The translations under genes were made by a program, and so were the position numbers. DNA of 64,000 nt from Oikopleura dioica (Eukaryota > Chordata > Appendicularia > Copelata > Oikopleuridae): contig OU015566.1 of NCBI GenBank assembly GCA_907165135.1, forward strand, positions 5,125,808 to 5,189,807. The letters are read 5' to 3'. Numbering within the stretch: the first letter of the stretch is position 1; the number at the start of each line of letters is the position of its first letter. Below the pieces are notes generated by a model, which made no database searches, was not told where the DNA came from, and worked only from the letters and a program-made list of their open reading frames with translations. Below, piece by piece: positions 10,155-23,040 of the stretch.

Positions 10155-12029
10155 GTCATTGACCGTCAAAGGATCAGTTTCAGCTGGTTACAAGGCCACA
10201 CCTGTATTGATGATCATCATCGAAAAAGTCTGAAAAAAAATACAATGACGAAGTTGTTACCACAAGATTTTACCCTGAGTACTATTTGCCCTTGTCGTGT
10301 TTTTTTTTGTTTCTAGTTCCAGAAAGCAAAGACAAAACAAGGAGAAGTGATCATGGGAACCTTGAGGCAGAATTGGCTCGATTGATGGCTAAATTATTAT
10401 GAATTAGCGCGGTAATACGAGGAAGCGCAAGTATTTTCCGACGACTCCGAATTTAAAAGGAATAGCCCCACTTATAGATTTGCTTTGATTTAGAAATTCA
10501 TGCGACGCGTCTGCTCCATTGATGCGCTTAATGTGAGACAGTAGTTAATCAATTAAACGCCTAGTAAACCACCTGCTGCATGCTTAGCGGACTTAGTTGA
10601 GCTGCGAATCAACGCGATAAAAACGATACGTTTTATCGAATGACAGTAATTTATTACTGAATCACGACAGTTCAAAGCCTGTATTCATGGTTATTGCAAG
10701 TCAAAGCTTTTCTCGCAGAATGGATATTTTCGAATAATTTGGCAGCTGAAAATTAGGCAAAGTTCGAGGAGGCTTATAGTCTCTAAGTTATAGAGTCTAT
10801 AATATAGACACAAGAAATTCTTATGCTGGCCGATTTGATTCAGAGCTGAAAACAAGGTCTAAGGTGAAAATTGCTCATACCTTGAGCAAATTAAACTACG
10901 TGGAAGCAGTCGGCAAGCGACCCTGAACGACTTTCGTTTTTCGAACAGACAGAAAGCCTCGAAGAACGCTTCCAAGAGTGTCTCCTCGATCATCGTCATC
11001 GCCAACTTCTACGCATCGGATGGAGAATGGGGGTTGAAGATTGGCAAATCCAAGAAGCGGAGGGCAGGAGCAAGAGGTCACGAATTTCAGGAAAGCGGAT
11101 CGTTCATCCTTTTGAAATCGTTCTCGAGAGTGTCCCAGAGCCAGACAATTACTAAAAATATCAATTACTATGAGTTAAAACTTTATATAAATCATGACCG
11201 AAGAAAACTCCCATCACTGCCTTTTCTAGAAGGATACCGAGATCTCAAATAATCTTCATTCGCGCTGGAATATTATCGATTAGAATCGCCATGCTGCATG
11301 GCCCATGCAGTGCATCATAATTTTAAAGTTAGGTTTGCGTGGAAAGCGAAAATCTAATTTAACAGAAAACGGAGAACTCGTGAGGTTCTCAAATCAGCTG
11401 GGCGAAGAAATTGAAAGAAAAATAGAAAGAATACCTCGATGTCGGCCGTGAAAGCCGCCAAATTAGAGCACGTGCTTCCTCAAATCGGCAAAGTCAATAT
11501 CGCCGTCGTTGTTCCCGGAAATGAGTCGCTGCAGCTCAGAAGTAGAGAACAACGAAAGCCAGTCGCAGTTGATTAATTGATGAAATCCGGACTGAACAAA
11601 CCGTTAGATGAACAAATTCTTTGTCAAATAAGAATTGCATTTCTTATTAGATATACGACTATAAATCTTATAGAAATATTATCGAGAAAAAGAACAACCT
11701 AACCTAAAAACGGATGTACTTTAAGTTATTATCGTGTGGATCAAAGCCACGTCAGCACATTTTTCTGGTCCATCATCTGCCTAAAAACTTTTTAGTAAAA
11801 AGCCAGAAATGCGCCTTACTATGGATATAAGAAATCCTATTTTGGTTTGTGACAGCGATGTCGCGCCCGCCAGTGCGGAGCTCGTAGCTTTTCATCTGGC
11901 CTAGTCGAGGTTCGATTATTCCAACCCTATTAAACTAAGACTTAGTTACTAAGTCAACAAAAATAATCAATAACCCGCTCCTAGAATATATTCCGTCCAC
12001 TCAAAATTGAGCCCCAAGTCTGCTGCATC
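10155..12029. other. 1.9 kb without a confident gene
   Basis: Short open pieces occur. The clearest is a plus-strand frame near 10890-11100 reading [20 protein letters not shown] then [20 protein letters not shown] and a Lys/Arg-rich tail; it resembles protein sequence but I cannot place it. The rest is AT-rich with many stops. Confidence 0.35.
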
Positions 12030-14567
12030 CTCTCAGGAGCTCACAACAATATGAGCTCCTCTCTTCAGCCATCGTCTACACCTTTATGGGCAGATCGAAA
12101 GATCTCGCCGTGGGTCCAAGAAACGTGGATTTCGATGGCTGGCGCCACGTAACAATTCTTCCCTTGAAACTTCGAAAACGGCGCTTTTCCGATCTAAATA
12201 GGACCCGAGATTGGCGAACTTGCTCTGTTTCTGCTCCGAGCGATCATTCTTCTTCTCGGAATTTTCGATCTAGGCGCTGTCGTCAACTAAATTTCAAATC
12301 CTGTTCTCGTTGGTTATATTTCAGGAATGCGCTTTCAATGATCCGTTTCAAAACTCTTCCTTGATTTCAACACCCTGTGATTTCCAGCTGCATCGATCAT
12401 CATCCCCTTTTCTCTTCTCGAGCGAGTGTTTGGTCTCTCTGGCCTTCCTGGACCTTTCTACCAGAAAATGGCCGCCATAGTCATGCGCCTCGGAGAGTCG
12501 AAATACCACGACGCTGTTATTGGACTGAGCACGCTCGCTACTCTCCTCGCCTTGGAACATCTCCGAATTCACTTCGCGGACCCGAAAGAGGGCGACTCCG
12601 CGGTTGTCAGTCCGCATAAGATTGCATCACTCCAACAACCATTTCCGCCATCAGTTTGCCCTCAATCGCCTTTCTGGACACAGATATCGAGGTTGTGGAC
12701 GGTGAGTCGGCCACCCAGACCAAGATTTTCAAAATGATAATAGCTGCATGAGCAAGCTCGGTGCATCAAAGGCCAACAATGCCAAATGCAACCTGCTGAG
12801 TGATATAGATCTGCATCGGCCAAACGGAACATGGACCCAAATTGGGAATTTGATGATATATTTCAATTCGAAATTTTCAACATTTGAAAAGTATTGCTAA
12901 ACTTTTCATAGAAAACTCATAAAATAAAAAGATTTAAAATTCGAAATTGATCTCAAATTAACCATAACCTAGAGCTTAATAGCCTATTAATAATAGGTAA
13001 GAAATGCAGATTTGATAAACTCTATAATCAGAAGAAGGTCAATATAATAATCATATTCATAAATGACTGTTTTTTATTTTTGAATGAGTTTTTGATAGGC
13101 CCCCATCATGGGGAGGCCTTCAGCCGGTAACAAGGAGATGCAGGATGCATCGTGCAGCTTGTCTCCTGCCAGGTGCTCGCATCTACATTCAAGATCCTAT
13201 GAAAAGTGCTCAAATTCAGGGATGGCTGAGCTGGAGCGCAGCATTTACTAAGAATTAGGGTTAATAATTTACTGCGAATCTCGTGCATTCTCACATATCA
13301 TTTTTATCATAGTATTCTTGCCCATATACTTGCTGAAAATGAATTTCAAATTAAATATTAAGAATGAGTCCGCCGGCATCGTTGACATGCTAACGCCGCT
13401 TGGATCCGGAATCATCATCGTGCCATTTGTAGCGATTCTTCAGTCGATTGGGATTGGCAAGTCGCTCGCCGAGCGTGGCAACTATCAAGTCAACGCACGA
13501 AATGACTTTTTGGTAAGCTTCTCCAACTTCAATCCTTGCTTCTTCAACGACAATCCGGGAACGGTCGGACTCATTACCAAAATTTTTGGTAACCCAATAC
13601 CAATTTTTGGTAGTCCATTATCAATATATTTTTACTTTTTCGCCAAGTTAATGAATAAAGCACACCACAAGTTTTCTATTATACAGGCGCGGAGCGCACA
13701 CTCGCTCTTTGAATCAAAAAAATCAACACTTTTTTGACGAATTTGGTAATTCATTACCAAAATTGGTAATGGGTTACCAATTGGTAATGAGTCCGACCGT
13801 TTCCCCGACAATCTTGGCTTCACTAATTTGAAATTGGCAATTTTAATCATGTCTTCTTAAATATCATTGATATTATAGCAATCAGGTAACAAAACCGAAA
13901 TCAAAAGCTTACGAACGACCATTTCGAAGGCGGTGTGATGTCTTCCTTGGTTTCTTCGATGCCGGTTTCCGGCTGCTTTTCAAGATCAAGTCTCAACTTC
14001 GAGTCGAACGCTGCCACTCAAGCTGGAAACCTCATTACCGCCGTTGTTGTCATGATCTCCGCCGTCCGGAGCAAACAAGAGCTTCACGATCAAGATCGCT
14101 CACGGAATCACCTTCCCCGTTTGCGAGGTATGCACTCGCTGCGATGAACAAAACTGACTCAATTTTGAAATTAAGACTCTTTTGGATCGAGTCAACTTGC
14201 TTTTCAAAGAAGAGGAGGAAATCAGCGCAGTCACGCTCGACTTGAGCGGCGTCTACATGGGCGACTCCTCCGCCGCCCGCTCCATCGCCAAGATCGCCAA
14301 CAAAATGGAAGAGAAGGAGATCAAGTTCAGAATCGTCAACTGCAACGTACGTTCTTTTCCTCGCTCAAGAAAATAACGAGTATTTGATTCAGGACGTGCT
14401 GGCCGAAATGCTCAAGAAATTCGAGGTGAAAGTGAACGAGCTGCCACAGTTTCGAGCAAACAGCGCGCATACTTCCGTAACAGCTTCCAGCAAATTGCTC
14501 GCCGTAAACAGCAAGGCTGCCAGTCTGGCTGGTTCTGCCACCAACATCCACATATCAAAAGAGTAAA
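12030..14567 (+). pseudogene. SLC26A11: SLC26A11-like sulfate anion transporter, decayed
   Basis: SLC26 transporters have about 14 membrane segments plus a cytosolic STAS domain. Blocks in order: QYELLSSAIVYTFMGRSKDL then AVGP (family QYGLYSAFMGSSRDVTLGP), ISNPVLVGYISG, FGLSGLPGPFYQKMAAIVMR, SIGIGKSLAERGNYQVNARN, SSMPVSGCFSRSSLNFES, SFTIKIAHGITFPVCE, and the STAS strand-helix AVTLDLSGVYMGDSSAARSI. It ends in ATNIHISKE and a stop at 14567. Lesions: an in-frame TAA before ISNPVLVG, several frameshifts, a MITE at 13557-13806, and loss of about 65 residues of membrane segments between VVMISAV and SFTIKI. The N-terminal membrane segments are missing. Closest to SLC26A11 by the LESIAVAK-like and CFSRSS motifs. 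Confidence 0.8.
13557..13806. mobile_element. hAT-type MITE related to family 1, in the SLC26A11-like gene
   Basis: The ends are GGGAACGGTCGGACTC and the complement of GGGGAAACGGTCGGACTC, with subterminal TTGGTAATGGGTTACCAA-type palindromes. Target duplication GACAATCC (13549-13556) / GACAATCT (13807-13814), 8 bp with one mismatch. The terminal GGGGAAACG is shared with family 1, so these are probably moved by one transposase lineage. Confidence 0.85.
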
Positions 14568-14771
14568 TACGCGCCTTTACGCTCCGAACTTGTTCAACTT
14601 TAAATATTGCCTTTTTCTGTCAGATTTGAATGAAAAACGATGTTTTGCATTCCATCAAAGCTGCCTCTTTCAATTTCCCTTTTGAAGGCGACTCAACTGT
14701 AGCTGCAGAAGGCGCTCTAGCTTCTATTAATTTCTAGTAGTGTATAAAAAATAAACAATGATTGCAAAATA

Positions 14772-15230
14772 TTACTTTTGTAAAAAAGCAGTAGAACTAT
14801 CAGATAAGAATACCATTAACTGGTTCAGAAAATAGGCGCTGGAAAAGTCCCGTTCGCCAGTTCTTGACCTGATCATCATTTTCTCTTGATTCATTATCGT
14901 CCTCGTTGATTTTTCTTTTTGAGTTTTTTCAATTCCTTTTTCAGCTCTTGCAGTTCTTTCAGAAGAGATTCCATCTTTCGGTCTTTCTTTTTCCGCTTTT
15001 TGTCGACTTTTTGGGCGAAGATTTAATTGTTTCCATGTCGTGGAAGGAAACGATATCTTCTGCTGCAATATTCCACTCGATTTCGAATTCAACGGCACTT
15101 TCTTGTTCATAACCATGGAATCACTGGCAATCTCCCTTCTCGAAATGCCGATAGAAACTTTCAACAGGCGAAAGGAAATGTCAAAGCAAACACTTCCCCA
15201 GAAAAGGCTCTCTAGTTTTGCCAGGAGCAT
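14772..15230 (-). CDS. Unidentified Lys/Arg-rich open frame
   Basis: The frame is open for 152 codons on the minus strand, starting MLLAKLESLFWGSVCFDISF and turning very basic and polar in its second half. Another minus-strand frame across the same bases reads VEFEIEWNIAAEDIVSFHDM then ETIKSSPKKSTKS and looks at least as protein-like, so the listed frame may be a shadow. No family recognised. Confidence 0.25.
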   Translation of the reverse strand: MLLAKLESLFWGSVCFDISFRLLKVSIGISRREIASDSMVMNKKVPLNSKSSGILQQKISFPSTTWKQLNLRPKSRQKAEKERPKDGISSERTARAEKGIEKTQKEKSTRTIMNQEKMMIRSRTGERDFSSAYFLNQLMVFLSDSSTAFLQK

Positions 15231-15299
15231 ACGGGTGCAAGTGACGCTGAGAATATACGTAAATATTCGCTGACCACTTCTTGGAAGCTAATCGATTGT

Positions 15300-16290
15300 A
15301 AACGACAACGCTGGACAAGGAACGGATGCGAATCGTGGACAAAGCGATGTCAGACTCGGGCAACGGACCGATCTTCTTTGGCTCGATCGAAGAGACCGTC
15401 CCTCCCGCCTACGAGAACTTCTACGAGCTGCTCTACGGAGACTCAATCGACAAAATAGACGAACTCCGACCTAGCGACATCGACGTCTACCGCGCTGCAG
15501 CAAAGCGCTTCGCTTCAATGCACATCATCAGCGAAGAAGAGTGTCCAAGGCCGATCACAAACTGCTACCACGCCTGGCCCTGGAACACGAGAGCGATCAG
15601 ATCTCACTGCGAAACAGCTACTGATCCCGCAAAGGTTTGATAAGAATTCATTCTCTTCTATGATTTCAAAAAGAAATGGGTCGAGGAGCAAATCGGGCAG
15701 GTTCAAGTTCACGGCGATTTCCTCAACATCAGTTCAGCCGAGGGCATGATCGAGTTCATGTACGATGTCCAGTGGGGCACCATTTCGCCGACCGTTTGAT
15801 GCCACAACGACGCCCACGACGGAAACGTGTTCATCCGCGACGCTCCAGAAGGAACATCGATGGAGGAAAGACTGCTGCAGGTTGACTACGACAACTCAGA
15901 ATTCGGCACTAGAGCTTTTGAACTCGTCTACATCATCATTCGCTTCCACGAGAAGTTCAACAAGGACATTTACAAAGACTTCTTGAACATGTACTTGCGG
16001 GAGTACAACCGAATGAGCGGAGACCGCCAATTTTCAATCAAAGGTACTTAAACCAAGCAGTGCACGGTTTCAAATTCCTCCTAGAGCTTGAGCAAGAAAT
16101 GACCTGCGTCTGGCCATATCTTTTCATGGAGCAGTCCGTGTTCTACCGCTCAATCGGCGTCGACGAGGACTTCTGCAACTTCATGTTCGACGTGTTGCGA
16201 GCAATGCTGAACGAATACGCAAATGGGAAAGCAAGCTGCCCCTGGACCGGCCGAAACAGCGAGTTTCCGAGTTGCAAGCCGCCAGCATAA
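15300..16290 (+). pseudogene. Choline/ethanolamine kinase-like protein, copy 1
   Basis: These kinases phosphorylate choline or ethanolamine in the first step of phospholipid synthesis. Visible: LDKERMRIVDKAMSDSGNGP then IFFGS (N-lobe; family SDNGLGPKLYG), DIDVYRAAAKRFASMH, CHNDAHDGNVFI (Brenner's motif, family FCHNDLQEGNILL, catalytic D present), LLQVDYDNSEFGTRAFELVY (metal-binding D in the family LIDFEYSSYNYRGFD block), and a C-terminal helical part to CKPPA and a stop. Lesions: an in-frame TGA immediately before CHND and a one-base frameshift at RQFSIK/YLNQAVHGF. An intron follows DPAK. Copies 2 and 3 (41.5 and 46.5 kb) are more decayed. Confidence 0.65.
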
Positions 16291-16329
16291 TGAGAATTTA
16301 ATTTTGTTTTATTTGCAGAAACATGAATA

Positions 16330-19300
16330 AAGTCTAAGATCTGAAAACTTCGTTTATTAGTAATTAAGAAGAAGGAGAGAATTCTATGAATATTTCTTTC
16401 AGAACTGCTTTCACTGAAATTTGAATAAACTCCACTTTTTTAGTTCGCAAAAATATCAGAATTGCAATTTGAAAATGAATTTTTCTACCAGGTAGATCCA
16501 CGATGTCATGATACGTAACGGTCTTCATGCCGAAATGATTCTATAAACGTCAACATTTTTTTGCTTCGGGATAACAGATGTTCGTTATCACAAAATATTG
16601 AACATGAACTTTTTTTTGTAAATTTCATGATGTCGAACTGAAATTTGTCCATCTGTACACGAGCATTTGAGGAATCAGATCATGACGATTGTCCGTGACA
16701 GGGTAGTATGTGGTAATTCGTCGGGGTCGCCCCGACAAATGAAAGATGAAATAACAGTCATTCGTCGGGGTCACTACGCGTGACAGTAACTCTATTAGGC
16801 TGAGACAAACGTTTACCGCATTCTTACAGCGAACGCCATTCCTTCTAACGAGTCGTCAGCCTGTGCAACATTAACCAAATTTTTGACGAGCCACTATTAT
16901 GCTTTTTTTACCGGGGGTAGAACGTGTTGCGAAATATTCTTCCTTTCTCAGCTTGTTTTCTTTTTTGAAGACGAGCTGTTCTCAAAATCTTCTAAACTAA
17001 GAAAAAGGTTCATTTTAAAGTTACGAAAGAGCAATTTTAAAAAAGTTAAAACAACCCTATAAAAACTTTATTTTACGCGCAATATTTCATAGTACTCACC
17101 ATCGTTTTTTCGCGACTTCTACCTTTGCCCCGGCGATTACCGTTGTTATTTCTACCTACATTTCTATTTTCAAGAACCCTCGTCTTTTGATCTTTTATTG
17201 CAAAAGATCGCGCTTTTGTCGACTACGAATGTAATGAAAACCAAACTCATTTCACCTAGCATCGCGTCGAGGTCTCCGACGCGTTGGTAACGATTTTTTA
17301 ATGCGAACTCGATATGACCTTGATACTTTGATGATTCTAGCGCGGCTTTCAAACACTCATATTCATAACTGCCTGGAGATATGACAGTATCGAAATTTGA
17401 TAAATAAACACTTTAGAAATAGCCATCGAAGGGTTTTAAAATGAGAATACTACTGCTTTTTTTGCTTCTTTAGATTGTTCAAGAAAATTGTTAATTTATG
17501 TTTGATTCTTATTTTTCCAAGCTGATAATTTGCAGATCGGAGCTGGCCGTTATATTTGCGCAGATACAGATTTGAAACCAGTCGATCTTGAGAAGTTGAC
17601 AACTCAGCCGCGATCAAGAAAGGTAAACATCACATGATTCTTATCAAAATGACTTGCTTTCACATCGATTTACTCGTCTCTGAGCGCATCAAGCATCGTC
17701 TAAGTTGTTTTTAAATCGCGACTGGGCGGTGTCGATTCGAGGAAGATTTTCAATGCTCTGCGCCTCGCCGAGGTGTCCATTCGTTGATCAAGAATCAAGT
17801 GATGAGTTGGACTTTGCTCAAGGGGCAAGAACGAGTACGGTTCTCGTCTGGAGGAGTGCTCGTTAGATTTTGGTTCGTACAGTTTGAACTCTTCATTTTC
17901 TGGGATAAGGGCAATTTATGCAGCTTCATAGGCTGTCAACTCATGTAGAAACTGCTTTTTAAGAGATTCCGCATCATTTTGCCGACTTTTTTTATTTTTC
18001 TCCTCTCGGTGATATTTAGAGGATACCGAGAATTTAAACAGCTGACTTTGTATCTGATCATCAGCTGTTTGATAAGGTCAGTAATTTAGGCAAGTCATTT
18101 GCAGTAAATCAATGATATCATGTAGAGGTAATATAAGTTCTTATGGCGTGTCTTCAGAAAAGTAGATTTAAATTAAATCTAGCATTATGCTTTTAAAACG
18201 CAACAAAAATGGTTTAAAATGCAGACGCCACATTTAAATCCACAGTCTAATCAGCTATTCTGATTGATATTGGAAGTGACGATAGAAACGCAGCATATCT
18301 TTTCATACACACTTTTTTAAAGGCCATTGCATATTTTAATAAATTAGAATACATAGATTCATCATCGTCAAAGATCCGAAGAATAAGAAGAAAAAGAAAT
18401 AGAGGCTATGATTTCAACGACGTATCTGGAAATAGGAGGGGGCTGATAATATTTAAAATCTTCAAATTTTTTGCCATTATGTCGGAAAAGATTTTTGTCT
18501 AAAAATGTGTGTCCCTCTAAACTGGTCAGCCCGGAAACAGGTGAGGTAAGCTCCAGCTCATTTTTAACTACCTTCAAAAAACTGCAATGTTCGAATTACA
18601 CAACGTCATTATGGCTAACCAGCGGTGAGCTTTAAGGTAATACCTCCTAAAAACGATTTTTGGTTTTTACTCGCTCTAGGAAATGGCTTCAATTAAGACA
18701 TACTCACGTTTCTTTAATTAAATTAAATTATTTTCGAAACGAAACTACGGTATCGAAGAACAAGTTTGTAAATTATAGTTTTTCGAAGCGTCACTGCCGC
18801 GGAAAAAATATAACATGATAAGCGTTCGTTATTACTGTATCTTTCTAACTGGTAAAAACGTTACGAGCAGAACCGTCCAAGAAGCGGGATGGGTTCATAC
18901 TATCAATCGAGGTATCTTCCGATTATAGTTTGTTTTTTGGAAAGTCTTTCTCGCGATGAAAAATTGTATTTGACTTGAGAAAAAGAAAAATTTTCAGACA
19001 ACATGGAGTTTTGTCTTGCCTTGACCTAATTTGCCTTGATTCTTAACATCATGTTTTTCTAGCGGAAATGGGCTGAACATCACAAAAGAACGCTAACAGA
19101 CGGCGTCCGACAGACCACAACTCTCGAAGAAAGCTTAAAATTTCAGGGTTTCTTCTTTGAGAAAAAACATCGGATTGTGGCGTAGATTAAGTGAAGTGGA
19201 CCCATTTTTTGACCGAAAATAGACTCAAATTGCTAAAACGGCTAAAACTTGAATCATAGTTATAAACTACTACCAACTGTGCTGAGTTTTTATGAATATT

Positions 19301-20160
19301 TTTTTATCTATAAACGTGTTCAAAAACCCATTTGTTTTTCAAAGTTTGAACGATTTTTTTAACAACGCGCTACTCTTGAAAATTGATTTTCTGAAGTCGA
19401 AATCTTGAATTTATCTTCTAAACAACTGCTGACTCCTATAACACTCACGGATCCACGCAGGTGAAAAGAAATCTTATCCGATATAAAATTCGACAACGTT
19501 TCAACGCCGCCGCACTTCGTCGGAATCTGCTAAAGGGCTTGAAAGTCAAGAAAATCCGAGGACACTGTGAGTAAGAATGTTCTGTTCTTTTTGTGCCACC
19601 GCCGAAACAACTTTATGATCTCTTTGGAGGAAAATCAAGAGAAGAAGGCGATTTTTTATTCATCCAAAATGGGACTTAGTATTCTACTGCTTTAGTAATT
19701 TACATCAGATCTTTGTCTTTCCCGACAGCTCCAAGCAAAAAACAATAAGAGTCTAATTAAAGATTAAAGAATAGTAATAAAACAATCATCAATTTCCTCA
19801 AGACTGTTTCTCTTTCAAAGGTAAGTGAGTGTGAATTTCAACCTAACCCTAATTTTACCCATACTGTATGGGCCATACATGTAATTTACTAAAAAAATGA
19901 TCACCGTTCGTTTTATTTTGTTTACTCGCTCTCTCTCTCTCTCTCTTTCAAAATCGGTGATTATAACACTTTTAGAGCTCCACTTTCTCCGCCTTGTTTT
20001 GATTGCGATCGGCGGCCGATCAGAGATATTCCTCAAAGAACAAAGCAAAAACAAGCAAAAACTTTACAAAGATGGAAAAAGGAAGAAAAGAAGGAAAGGA
20101 AATGGGCAGCGGGAGGACACGGTGAAGCGACTGCTCATGTTGTCATCAAAGATCAAGAAC
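16330..20160. other. 3.8 kb AT-rich region with no convincing gene
   Basis: Possible coding scraps: a minus-strand pair near 17110-17380 (CLKAALESSKYQGHIEFALK then NRYQRVGDLDAMLG, and a basic piece NRNVGRNNNGNRRGKGRSRE), a plus-strand piece near 17535 (QIGAGRYICADTDLKPVDLE) before a GTAAAC donor, and RYKIRQRFNAAALRRNLLKG near 19490. None could be assigned to a family. A (CT)n run lies at about 19927-19949. The remainder shows nothing recognisable. Confidence 0.4.
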
Positions 20161-20167
20161 TTTTGAG

Positions 20168-21124
20168 CCGATTTTGACCTGGTGCGGATCCGATAACACG
20201 ACAGACATTGCGCTTCTGACATGGGATCAGACCAAGAACACGAGGAATGCCTTGTTTCGAGAGAGGAGAGACATTCAATACGTTGAACAGATATCAGGTG
20301 AAAATCAGATTTCTGAATCGCGTCTAAAATTTCGGAGATCAAATCATCCATGAAACATTCTAATCTTTTCTTCTTTCGTAGGGGAAGTTGTTCCTTAGGA
20401 GGATGAGATAGAACGGGGCTACTTCCGCGTTCGAACGAGATTCGAATCCTTCCCGCCTAACACTTTGTGAACTTTCGATGAAACATCCTGAGGACGTCGA
20501 CGCCAGACTGACGAGGAATCTGCACAATAAAAAAGGTCAAGACCCGAAGAAATATGGCGAGCAAGTGAAACACGTGTCCTATCCTGACATGGGGAAGTTT
20601 AAGTATCAAGCCCTTGTGGATGGCACTGTTGCGCCTTATCGAACAGCATTGTTGATGCAAATGGACTCGGTGATTCTTAAGCAAAAGTCGATGAATTACG
20701 AGTGGTGGTATAGATATATGAAGCCATGGGTGGTAAGCGCTTGAAGCAAATTTCTCTCGTTTGATTATTTCTAGCACTTCATTCCAATTGAAAAAGATCT
20801 ATCCGACCTTCGAGAGAAAATCGAGTGGGCGAGAAACAATTACGATAAACCTCGCCAAATTGCTTTTAATGCCAATGCTCTTGCTGCTCAATGGATGAAT
20901 CCAGAATTTATGTACCGCTACTACGCAAAGACAATAGAGCTTTACAGGTTTATCTTTCTCTGAAGCATATTTTGAAGCTTTCTATTTCAGTAAGAAGCAG
21001 TCGAGGCCTGTAAAAGTGACAGAAAACCATGAACATCTGACGCAAGAATCTGACCCAGATCTCAACAATCAGTGACAAAAGTACTTCAGTGAGAAACCCT
21101 GCGACTGCCAAAAACGATCCCGAG
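20168..21124 (+). pseudogene. POGLUT2: POGLUT2/3 (KDELC)-like protein O-glucosyltransferase, C-terminal part
   Basis: These ER-luminal CAP10-domain enzymes add glucose to EGF repeats. Exons spell PILTWCGSDNTTDIALLTWD, then AFERDSNPSRLTLCELSMKH, YQALVDGTVAPYRTALLMQM, DSVILKQKSMNYEWWYRYMK, HFIPIEKDLSDLREKIEWAR and PEFMYRYYAKTIELYSKKQS, matching the family's [43 protein letters not shown] and YYFKLFQEYA. Introns near 20298, 20733-20774 and 20948-20990 are short GT-AG. A TGA interrupts the tail after DLNNQ; the frame would continue [11 protein letters not shown], reminiscent of the family's C-terminal CxCH and xDEL-type end, before MCM4-like sequence begins. The N-terminal filamin-like domain is absent and the middle is shortened. 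Confidence 0.85.
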
Positions 21125-22190
21125 ACGAATATCCCTTTAATAGCCTGGACTCCAGGCCCTGGAGCCCTTGTTCTTTCCGACAACGGTATCTGCTGCATTG
21201 ACGAGTTTGACAAGATGACTGAGTCTACTCGCTCCGTCCTCCACGAAGTAATGGAATTCTGCACTTTATCCGTCGCCAAAGCAGGCATCATTTGTCGCCT
21301 CAACGCTCGTACATCTGTCCTCGCCGCTGCCAATCCCGTCGAATCAGCTTGGAACGCAAACAAAACAATCGTGGAAGACATCCAATTGCCGCACACGCTC
21401 ATGTCGCGTTTCGATCTAATCTTTTTGGTGCTCGATCCAAAGGACGAAGCTTACGATCGAAAACTCGCCGCACATTTGTTCTCACTGTATCATACCGACA
21501 GAAAAGATGTGATGAACGATGATCAACAACATCTCGACCAAAAGTTGCTGAGAGACTACCTCGGTTACGCCCGAGCCATGGTCAAACCAGTGCTGAATGT
21601 AGAGGCAAAAACAGAGCTTGTCAATTCTTACATCAAAATGCGACAAGTCGGAGCGAATAGAAAAGCAATTTGCGCTTACCCGCGTCAACTAGAATCACTC
21701 ATTCGACTTTCCGAGGCCCATGCGAAGGTTTGACTTTCTGATGTCGTCGACAAAATGGACGTATAAGAAGCTGTTCGGCTCTACCGAGAGGCACTGAAGC
21801 AGTCCATCATGGATCCAAAAACTGGCGCAATCGATATCTCCATTTGGTAAGAAAGTCTTCCTTGATTTCAAAACCTAAAAATTGCATTTCAGACCACTGG
21901 AATTTCCGCCCACGCGCGTGCCCAGCAAGAAGAGCACAAGAACGCTCAGTGTTGTGATCGAAAGAGAGGTTCAAGGACAGACTATCAAAGCAATCGAGCT
22001 TCTTAGCATTTGGAGACGATTTACTGATAAAGCAATTACGACCCTACAGTTTGATCTTGCTGTTCAGGACTTAACTGTAGCTGAAAATTTCTGAAATATC
22101 TTTTTAACCATGAAAAGGCTCTAGTATCCGACGATGTCCTCGCCCGACACGGAGACACTATTTGCGTCAATCACAGTTTACTAGTTCAAC
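21125..22190 (+). pseudogene. MCM4: MCM4-like replicative helicase subunit, C-terminal half, decayed
   Basis: MCM4 is one of the six AAA+ subunits of the replicative helicase. Starting at [20 protein letters not shown] (Walker B), the frame runs through [20 protein letters not shown] then AANPVES (sensor 1), [20 protein letters not shown] (arginine finger in SRFD), [18 protein letters not shown], then REALKQSIMDPKTGAIDISI and C-terminal winged-helix scraps (ALVSDDVLARHGDTICVNH). The Walker A segment and everything before it are missing; the join to POGLUT-like sequence lies near 21125-21165. Nonsense codons: TGA after AHAKV (CGA in intact genes) and TAA in DKMDV*EAV (GAA expected), with frameshifts after 21900. 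Confidence 0.93.
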
Positions 22191-22329
22191 GAATTCAACT
22201 CACTCGCCTTAATCCAACCTGACAAATCCATTTTAGAAACATTTATTTTACACTACCACTTATCGCACAAAGACACTCTTGTTTCTCACTGTTTCCCATT
22301 CTGCAACATCTGCTAAACAACGAAAAAAT

Positions 22330-22640
22330 GACAAATTCTTTGCTTTTGATGCGCTGAGGCATGAAAATTTTTATTGAATAAAAATTAAATAAGTAAGAGA
22401 CTGAAAAAGACCGGAAAACTTACTAAGTGGATTAAAAATTGCTCCAAAGGGAACTGCAGCTGATAAGAAGGCAAATGATAAAGTTGCACTGCAACTTGCA
22501 GATAATAAAAAGGACAAGCCAGAGTCGGGAATTCCAGAGGAAAATGAATTACAAAATGATGAGGACAGAGAACTCAAGTAATTTAGTAACTATGAATTCT
22601 AAAAAATCTTCCGTGGGAACTATAATCAACATCAAATATT
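22330..22640 (+). other. Possible isolated exon, charged low-complexity
   Basis: The plus strand reads KIAPKGTAADKKANDKVALQ then ADNKKDKPESGIPEENE and RELK before a GTAATT donor-like site near 22582. Composition is Lys/Asp/Glu-rich. No family recognised, and the neighbouring exons are not obvious. Confidence 0.3.
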
Positions 22641-23040
22641 AAATAATAATAATTCTTCGCGTAACTTTGCTTCTATGAATCATTTTTTGTATCAAAAAAT
22701 AAGCCTGAACATAACGCTTTCATTTACTCCTTTTCGCTTATCTATAGAAATCAGTTTTTCGCGAAAAGAATCGCTGATTTTGGTGATTCGTCGCCTCATT
22801 CATTGGCGAATCAAATGAGGGATTACAAGATTCAAAAAGAAATCAAAAAAATAAAAAAGAGAACAATGCGAAAATTAGAGAAAATAAAGAAGTCAGTTAT
22901 ATTTTTTTCTCGCGCGCTAGCTTATTTTGTACTCTCATCCCTCAAAATTTGTACTGTAAAAAAGATTTTTTATTTTTTACGCTTTTAAAACCTGATAATC
23001 GCCGCAAGCTTTTTTTTCAAAAAACGAGAATTTTGTTTTC
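22641..23040. other. AT-rich spacer with a short imperfect palindrome
   Basis: A stem near 22780-22820 pairs ATTCGTCGCCTCATT with sequences around GGCGAATCAAATGAG. No gene seen; the SLC35A-like exon begins just after. Confidence 0.3.

Noticed and set aside
16680-16800. GTCGGGGTCGCCCCGAC palindrome as a regulatory or CRISPR-like repeat
   Set aside because: Only two imperfect TTCGTCGGGGTC copies with no regular spacing; eukaryotic context.
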